Below, in pieces: positions 59,405-64,000 of a stretch of DNA of 64,000 nt (positions within the stretch are counted from its first letter, which is position 1; each line of letters begins with the position of its first letter). The translations under genes and the position numbers were made by a program. The stretch covers positions 101,494-165,493 of the forward strand of contig CAWFYJ010000006.1 of the NCBI GenBank assembly GCA_963820055.1, read 5' to 3'. The notes under the pieces are model-generated. The model was not told where the DNA came from and did no database searches. It saw only the letters and a list, made by a program, of their open reading frames with translations. This DNA comes from RHKX01 sp963820055. Lineage in GTDB: Bacteria; Actinomycetota; Thermoleophilia; Solirubrobacterales; 70-9.

Positions 59405-59902
59405 TCAGAACTGACTCGCCCCAGCGACGTGCAGACGCTCGATTCGGGCATCTCCCTCGACGAGATCGCGGAGCCGTGCGAGCGCCCGGTGCCACTGCCG
59501 GCGGTGCCATCCCGTCGGCATCAGGTGGTCCTTGAGCTTGTCGACGTGGTGGCTCGGCTCGGTCCAGAAGCTGACCCGCACCTCGGTCATGTCCCCGCCG
59601 GCGTCAGTGAGCTCCCAGGCCGTCCCCGCGGGCATCCGGTCCTGGCGCCCGCCCTTTCCCGTTTCGAGGATCAGATGGGGTGCCTCGACCGTCGTCACGA
59701 CCGTCTCCATCCAGAAGTGGAAGAACGGGGCCTCGAGCTGGAACCGCGCCGCAGCGCCGGTCCCGACCGGGTCGATCCGCTGGAGGCGGAACGAGTGCTG
59801 GAAGTGGTCGCAGAAGGCGGGGCGGTTCGAGAGATCGGACAGGACGTCGAAGACGCGCTCGCGCGGGGCGTCGATCGTGATCTCGGCGGTTACCGGGCCC
59901 AT
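59405..59902 (-). CDS. SRPBCC (START-like) family protein
   Basis: A 165-residue protein with a single helix-grip fold: TAEITIDAPRERVFDVLSDLSNRPAFCDHF at the start, the central sheet (AAARFQLEAPFFHFWMETVVTTVEAPHLILETG) and the long C-terminal helix (HRRQWHRALARLRDLVEG). These proteins bind hydrophobic ligands or act as cyclases. TAGACT (59917-59912) lies nine bases before ATG. Confidence 0.83.
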   Translation of the reverse strand: MGPVTAEITIDAPRERVFDVLSDLSNRPAFCDHFQHSFRLQRIDPVGTGAAARFQLEAPFFHFWMETVVTTVEAPHLILETGKGGRQDRMPAGTAWELTDAGGDMTEVRVSFWTEPSHHVDKLKDHLMPTGWHRRQWHRALARLRDLVEGDARIERLHVAGASQF

Positions 59903-59977
59903 CGGGAGGCGAGTCTATCCGCGCGGGCGGGCCGCCGACCGGGAGGAGCCCGGCTGCCCGCGGCGAACCGGATCGGC

Positions 59978-60277
59978 ATGGAAGCGGCAGCTGCGCAGAA
60001 CACGGGGACGATGGTCGGCGGGACCGGCCCGAGCGGGCCTCCCGCCCCCTCCCCGCGCTCAGGCGAGCATCCGATCGATGGCGTCGTTCGCTGTGCGGTC
60101 TGCCGGCGCTTCCCGCTCGTCGGCGAGCAGGTCATCCGCCATGCCGCCGACGCAGGCGCCGAATGGGCCTGCGAGACGTGCGAGAGCACTGGGCGCAGCA
60201 CCCGCCTCGGAGCCGTCGTGGGCAGCGACCGCGTCCGCTCGCTCGGCGGCGCCGCGAACGTCCACCGCGCGGCCTGA
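59978..60277 (+). CDS. Small zinc-ribbon-like protein
   Basis: A 99-residue protein. The first 35 residues are Gly/Pro/Ala-rich; the rest carries two C-x2-C knuckles (VRCAVCRRFPLVGE and WACETCESTGRS) about 30 residues apart, suitable for one zinc. No family recognised. The ATG at 59978 is the first credible start; a longer open frame is antisense to the SRPBCC gene. Confidence 0.6.
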   Translation: MEAAAAQNTGTMVGGTGPSGPPAPSPRSGEHPIDGVVRCAVCRRFPLVGEQVIRHAADAGAEWACETCESTGRSTRLGAVVGSDRVRSLGGAANVHRAA

Positions 60278-60377
60278 GCCGCGCCCCCACCCTCGAAGCC
60301 CCTCGACGCCGGGCCGCGTCTATAGTCGCGGCCGTGCGAGCCATGCTGCGAGGGTGCCAGGGGAAGGTCCAGAGCCG

Positions 60378-61181
60378 ATGTCGGTGACGATCGCCGTGCT
60401 CTCCCAGAAGGGCGGCACGGGCAAGACGACCACGGTGCGCTCGCTCGCCGACGTCCTCTCCCGGACGGGCCTCGACGTGCTCTCGATCGACGCCGACCCG
60501 CAGGGCAACCTCTCCGACTACTTCGACGTCGATCCCGAGGCCGAGCCGACGCTCGCCGAGGTCCTCGCCGGCCAGGCCCGGGCGGTCGATGCCGTCCACG
60601 GCGACGTGATCCCGGCCAACCTCGGCCTCGCCGAGTCGGAGCTGATCCTCGCCGGCAAGATCGGCCGCGAGGTGACGATGCGCAACGCCCTCCGCGAGCT
60701 GAAGCGCCGCCACGACGTCATCCTCATCGATTGCCCGCCGACGCTGGGGCTGCTGACGGTCAACGCCCTCGTCGCCTCGACGCACGCGCTGCTCTCGACC
60801 CAGGCCCAGCACTTCTCGCTGCAGGGCGTCGAGCAGGCCATGGAGATTTTCAACCTCGCCAAGGACACGCTCAACCCTGAGCTGGAGCTCCTCGGCGTCC
60901 TCCTCAACATCGCCAACATGCGCACCAAACACGCGCGCCAGACGCTCGAGGCGCTCGAGGCGCGCTTCCCGGGCAAGGTCTTCAACACGGTGATCCGCCA
61001 GTCGATCGCCTACGCCGAGTCCGCCGAGCGGGCCCGCCCGATCCTCGACTACCGGCCCGAGCGCGGCGCCGACTACATCGAGCTCGCCGAGGAGGTCCTG
61101 ACCCGCCTCGGCATGGACGACCGCGTCCGCCGGCTCGATCAGATCCGCCGGGACACGCTCCCCGCGCGGCTCTTGCAATAA
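60378..61181 (+). CDS. ParA/Soj family ATPase without a ParB partner
   Basis: A 267-residue deviant-Walker ATPase. The P-loop is KGGTGKTT (11-18), Walker A' Asp is in IDADPQGN, motif B is DVILIDCPPTLG and the switch follows in STQAQHFSLQGVEQ. This is the chromosomal Soj/ParA type rather than MinD (no C-terminal amphipathic helix seen). No ParB gene or parS-like site is adjacent, and the neighbours are unrelated, so it may position some other cargo such as an envelope or secretion complex. Confidence 0.88.
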   Translation: MSVTIAVLSQKGGTGKTTTVRSLADVLSRTGLDVLSIDADPQGNLSDYFDVDPEAEPTLAEVLAGQARAVDAVHGDVIPANLGLAESELILAGKIGREVTMRNALRELKRRHDVILIDCPPTLGLLTVNALVASTHALLSTQAQHFSLQGVEQAMEIFNLAKDTLNPELELLGVLLNIANMRTKHARQTLEALEARFPGKVFNTVIRQSIAYAESAERARPILDYRPERGADYIELAEEVLTRLGMDDRVRRLDQIRRDTLPARLLQ

Positions 61182-61262
61182 CCCCGACCAGATGCTCCGC
61201 TTCGCGTCCGCTCTGGTCGGACCGTTGGGTGAACTGGACGGGAACCCTGGGGCAGTGGGCTC

Positions 61263-62048
61263 CTACCCCGCAGTTTCGGCGCGGCGCATTCCCGTCACGC
61301 TCCAGATCCCGAAGAGGAGGACGAGCGCGCCACCGCAGAGCAGCGCGGCGGGCAGGCCGTCCCAGGACCCGGCGATCAGGCTTCGCGAGGCCTCGACGAT
61401 CGGCGTCACCGGGTTGACGGAGGCCACGTTCGAGACCCACGAGGCGAGCAGCTCCTGCGGCACGTAGACGGGCGTGAGGAAGAGGATCAGGAAGACCGGG
61501 GTCTGCATCAGCGGGCCGGCCTGGATCGAGCGGAAGCGGAGGGCGATGCCGGCGGCCCACATCCCGATCCCGAGGTTGATGAGCAGGGCGAGGACGAAGA
61601 GGGCCACCAACTCCGCCGCGCTGCTGGAGACGTCCATGCCGACGATCAGGGCGATCGCGAAGAGGAGGGCATCGACCATCAGCGCCCGGCTCAGGCCGGA
61701 GAGGGCGTAGCCGCCGAGGATGCCGAGCCGGTTCGGCGCCGCGAGCATCAGCCGTTGACCGAAGCCGCTCTCGAAGTCGCGGGCGATGCCGAAGCCGGTG
61801 AAGACGCCGCCGAACGCCGAGGCCTGCATCAGCACGAACCCGAACTCGAAGGCCGTGTAGCCGTTCGGGTAGTCGAAACCGGGCGTCTGGTCGACCCCCG
61901 AGAGGCCGCCCGCGAAGGCGCCGAAGAAGAAGAGCGGGAAGATCATCGCCGGCAGGAAGAGCGCCGGGTTGGTGACGAAGTTGTGGATGCTCCGCCACGC
62001 GACCGCCCGGGCGACCCCGGCGAATCGGGTGAAGGCGCCGGCGCTCAC
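61263..62048 (-). CDS. ABC-2 type exporter permease (DrrB-like), second subunit
   Basis: A 261-residue membrane protein with six hydrophobic segments of the ABC-2 type. Landmarks are WRSIHNFVTNPALFLPAMIFPLFFFGAFAG, ARDFESGFGQRLMLAAPNRLG and SVNPVTPIVEASRSLI. It is similar to the preceding permease, so the exporter is probably a heterodimer. The GTG overlaps the stop of the upstream permease as GTGA. Confidence 0.88.
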   Translation of the reverse strand: MSAGAFTRFAGVARAVAWRSIHNFVTNPALFLPAMIFPLFFFGAFAGGLSGVDQTPGFDYPNGYTAFEFGFVLMQASAFGGVFTGFGIARDFESGFGQRLMLAAPNRLGILGGYALSGLSRALMVDALLFAIALIVGMDVSSSAAELVALFVLALLINLGIGMWAAGIALRFRSIQAGPLMQTPVFLILFLTPVYVPQELLASWVSNVASVNPVTPIVEASRSLIAGSWDGLPAALLCGGALVLLFGIWSVTGMRRAETAG

Positions 62049-62821
62049 GTGCGCACCAGGGTCGTCCGGAGGCTGGCGACGGCGAGGCTGAGGAAGACCG
62101 CGATCAGCGCGGCGGCGATGCCGAAGGCGAGGCCGAGCGCCTCCCAGTCGATGCCGACGATGTAGAAGCTCCGGATCCCCTCGATCAGGTACGAGAGCGG
62201 GTTGATCGTCGCGACGACGCGAAACCAGTCCTGCTGGATCAGGTCCCGAGGCATCGCCATCGACGAGAAGAAGAGGAAGACGAAGAAGACCGGGAACATG
62301 CTCTGCATCGCCTCGCTGCTGCCGACCCGCAGGGCGGTGAACGTGCCGACGCAACTGAACGCGAAGCAGATCGTCAGCGAGAGCAGGAAGAGCAGCGGCA
62401 CCCCGGCCAGCCCCGCCTCGAAGTCGGCGCCGACCACGAAACCGATCACGATGTAGAAGACGGTCTGGACGACGGCGACCCCCATCGCGCCGCCGAGCAT
62501 CCCGGAGAGCAGCGACGGGCCGCCGAGCGGCGTCATCGCCATTCGGTTGAGGAAGCCGGTCTCGATGTCGGTCGCGAGGTCGGTCCCGGAGTTGAGCAGC
62601 GAGAACGTACCGCCCTGGATGAACGGGATCGCGAGGGCGAAGCTGACGTATGAGTCGGTCGGGAAGCCCGGGATGTCGGTCGCCGCGTCGAGGCCGGCCG
62701 AGTTCACGGCGAGGAGGAAGAGCGGGAAGATGATCGCCGGGACGAAGGCGGCGGGCTGGCGGATCGACCGCAGGAACGACCGGCGCGCGACCTCGTAGAT
62801 GCTGTCGAGCTGGTCCCTCAC
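62045..62821 (-). CDS. ABC-2 type exporter permease (DrrB-like), first subunit
   Basis: A 258-residue permease with six transmembrane segments: FLRSIRQPAAFVPAIIFPLFLLAV, TDIETGFLNRMAMTPLGGPSLL, and INPLSYLIEGIRSFYIVG at the end of the conserved core. Similar over its length to the following permease. GTGA overlaps on both sides show that the three exporter genes are translated together. Confidence 0.88.
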   Translation of the reverse strand: MRDQLDSIYEVARRSFLRSIRQPAAFVPAIIFPLFLLAVNSAGLDAATDIPGFPTDSYVSFALAIPFIQGGTFSLLNSGTDLATDIETGFLNRMAMTPLGGPSLLSGMLGGAMGVAVVQTVFYIVIGFVVGADFEAGLAGVPLLFLLSLTICFAFSCVGTFTALRVGSSEAMQSMFPVFFVFLFFSSMAMPRDLIQQDWFRVVATINPLSYLIEGIRSFYIVGIDWEALGLAFGIAAALIAVFLSLAVASLRTTLVRT

Positions 62822-63831
62822 GAGACGCCGGCGGGGACGGCCTCGTGCTCGCCCGAGGCGGGCTCTCCCGAGCCCTCGAGCTTGCGGCCCGTCTTGTCGA
62901 GAAAGACGTCGTCGAGCGTCGGCTCGTGCAGCTGCAGGTCGGCGACGGCGATTCCCTCGGCATCGAGGCTGCGGACGACGGCGACGAGGCCGCCGGACCC
63001 CGGGGCGAGCCGGACCCAGGCCTTGCCGCTCCCGTCGCCGTCGGCTGAGGCGGCGCCGAAGCGGCCGAGGACGTCGACGAGGCGATCGCGGTCGGCGGGG
63101 TCGGCGGCCGTGGCCCCGACGCTGGGCTCGCCGACCTCGGCCTTGAGGGTTGCCGGCGTGCCCTCGGCGACGATCTTGCCGCGGTCGATGATCCCCACGC
63201 GGTCGGCGAGGCGATCCGCCTCCTCGAGGTACTGGGTCGTCAGAAAGACGGTCATCCCCTCCTCGTCGGCGAGGCGCTCGACCTCCTCCCACAGGGAGCT
63301 GCGGCTCTGCGGATCGAGGCCGGTCGTCGGCTCGTCCAGGAAGAGGATCTTCGGGCCGTGGACGAGGGCGAGCGCGAGATCGAGGCGTCGCTTCATCCCG
63401 CCCGAGTAGCCGCCGACCTTGCGATCGGCGGCCTCAGCGAGACCGACCCGCTCGATCAGCTCGTCGCCGCGCGAGCGGCGCTCCGCCTTGGGGACGCCCT
63501 GGAGGGCGGTCTGCAGGCGCATGTGCTCGCGGGCCGTCAGGTGAGCGTCGAGCGCGGCCTCCTGAAGCGCGGCGCCGATGACCGACCGGACCTTGCCGCC
63601 CTCGCGGGCGATGTCGAACCCACCGACGCGTGCGACCCCGCCTGTCGGCGGCAGCAGCGTCGTCAGCATCAGCACCGTCGTCGACTTGCCGGCGCCGTTC
63701 GGCCCGAGGAACCCGTAGATCTCACCCCTCTCGACGTGAAGATCGATTCCGTCGACCGCGAGCGGCCCCTTCTTGAACTGCTGGGACAGGCCCTCGACCT
63801 CGATGGCCCTCCCCGTTTCACCCTGCGTCAT
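62818..63831 (-). CDS. ABC exporter ATPase, DrrA-like
   Basis: A 337-residue ATPase. Walker A is GPNGAGKST near 46-54, the signature GGYSGGMKRRLDL, Walker B KILFLDEPTTGLDPQ and the switch region TTQYLEEADRLADR. The C-terminal extension of about 110 residues ending with LQLHEPTLDDVFLDKTGR is the DrrA-type regulatory domain. Such exporters carry antibiotics, lipids or polyketides. The ATG at 63831 is chosen because it starts the family region; an upstream ATG at 63903 adds 24 residues across the promoter palindromes. Confidence 0.9.
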   Translation of the reverse strand: MTQGETGRAIEVEGLSQQFKKGPLAVDGIDLHVERGEIYGFLGPNGAGKSTTVLMLTTLLPPTGGVARVGGFDIAREGGKVRSVIGAALQEAALDAHLTAREHMRLQTALQGVPKAERRSRGDELIERVGLAEAADRKVGGYSGGMKRRLDLALALVHGPKILFLDEPTTGLDPQSRSSLWEEVERLADEEGMTVFLTTQYLEEADRLADRVGIIDRGKIVAEGTPATLKAEVGEPSVGATAADPADRDRLVDVLGRFGAASADGDGSGKAWVRLAPGSGGLVAVVRSLDAEGIAVADLQLHEPTLDDVFLDKTGRKLEGSGEPASGEHEAVPAGVS

Positions 63832-63854
63832 GCGCGGCAACTTAGCAGATTCAC

Positions 63855-63889
63855 TTGTGGCGGCACAACAATCAGACAATTGCAATTGT
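63855..63889. promoter_or_regulatory. Two palindromes upstream of the ABC exporter
   Basis: TTGTG-gcgg-CACAA (63855-63868) and the perfect 14-mer ACAATTGCAATTGT (63876-63889) lie between the exporter and a divergent partial frame. Such tandem AT-rich palindromes are typical operators of TetR/MarR/PadR-type repressors of efflux pumps. The regulator may be encoded beyond the right edge. Confidence 0.6.
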
Positions 63890-63916
63890 TGACCATCCAC
63901 CATATGATTCGCGGCA

Positions 63917-64000
63917 ATGGACCGATCAGGCGCGCCCGACCCCGCCGGCTCCGCCTGGCGCTCGATAATGAACCTGGCCGGGTTCGGGGACGGCCGTAGT
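63917..64000 (+). CDS. Partial open frame at the right edge
   Basis: ATG at 63917 opens a frame that continues past the window end (28 codons: MDRSGAPDPAGSAWRSIMNLAGF and on). Its divergent position suggests a regulator of the exporter, but the residues seen are too few to identify. Confidence 0.3.
   Translation, partial: MDRSGAPDPAGSAWRSIMNLAGFGDGRS

Noticed and set aside
1..64000. tRNA, rRNA, CRISPR arrays, insertion sequences, prophage genes, toxin-antitoxin pairs
   Set aside because: No T-loop-like GTTCRANNC with matching stems, no regularly spaced repeats, no transposase, integrase or phage structural motifs were seen.

Overview
The window is high-GC DNA, almost fully coding, from an actinobacterium. 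Several gene families point to the class Thermoleophilia (Solirubrobacterales/Gaiellales type): the short secreted protein at 47528-48181 that opens with a basic N-terminus, one hydrophobic helix and Lys/Thr/Ala-rich repeats; wax-ester synthase/DGAT; a CysO-type sulfur carrier with its JAMM protease; a SUF operon headed by an Rrf2 regulator; and AddAB-like helicase-nucleases. At least fifteen genes lack a Shine-Dalgarno sequence and instead carry a TANNNT box 6-12 nt before the start codon, the pattern of leaderless actinobacterial transcripts. I see no rRNA, tRNA, CRISPR array, insertion sequence or prophage. The species cannot be read from the sequence.

Layout. 0.1-2.9 kb: secreted penicillin-acylase-family hydrolase. 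2.9-3.4 kb: noncoding tract full of palindromes. 3.4-6.1 kb: hypothetical protein, then the leftward operon cysM - JAMM protease - zinc-ribbon protein. 6.3-8.8 kb: polar amino-acid ABC transporter. 8.9-16.0 kb: exopolysaccharide island (two paralogous clan-A glycosidase-like proteins flanking a rhamnosyltransferase-like GT2, an undecaprenyl-phosphate sugar transferase and an O-antigen-ligase/polymerase). 16.0-18.6 kb: CysO carrier, PhyH dioxygenase and a rhodanese-MoeB E1 enzyme. 18.7-21.3 kb: HtpX protease and a NarL-type two-component pair. 22.9-30.5 kb: rrf2-sufC-sufS-sufU, a convergent glycosyltransferase, then rieske-sufB-sufD. 30.5-33.6 kb: small membrane proteins, a cupredoxin-like protein and a polytopic membrane protein. 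34-41 kb: haem-oxygenase-fold protein, thioredoxin-like protein, IspH, RDD protein, M28 peptidase, WS/DGAT, EamA-type transporter. 41-48 kb: secreted beta-propeller protein, MIP18/SufT, FxsA, HAD and GNAT proteins. 49-55.6 kb: AddB/AddA-like pair. 55.6-64 kb: GGCT-like enzyme, HxlR regulator, MecA_N-type penicillin-binding protein, lipoproteins, orphan ParA and a DrrAB-like ABC exporter.

How the genes connect. The CysO sulfur-carrier route to cysteine is complete but dispersed: cysM and the JAMM protease at 4.7-6.1 kb, CysO at 16 kb, its activating E1 at 17.4-18.6 kb. cysM and the E1 gene carry near-identical leaderless promoters with the same small palindrome at the same distance from ATG, which suggests co-regulation. 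The CysO reading frame runs four residues past the GG terminus, so a trimming protease should be needed. The suf genes are split into two blocks; the second has an IscR-type-1-like palindrome over its promoter.

The most novel signal is noncoding. Three intergenic elements (17330-17433, 25504-25589, 48368-48477) share an unusual fold: an outer stem starting at or next to a stop codon, and inside it a stem-loop interrupted by a conserved GAAG/TGA internal loop. The stems differ in sequence between copies but stay paired. A second repeat family, an 18-bp perfect hairpin, occurs at 3067-3105 and in weaker form at 48319-48359. Four genes are interrupted by a frameshift, all in the +1 direction, which may reflect consensus errors in the assembly.
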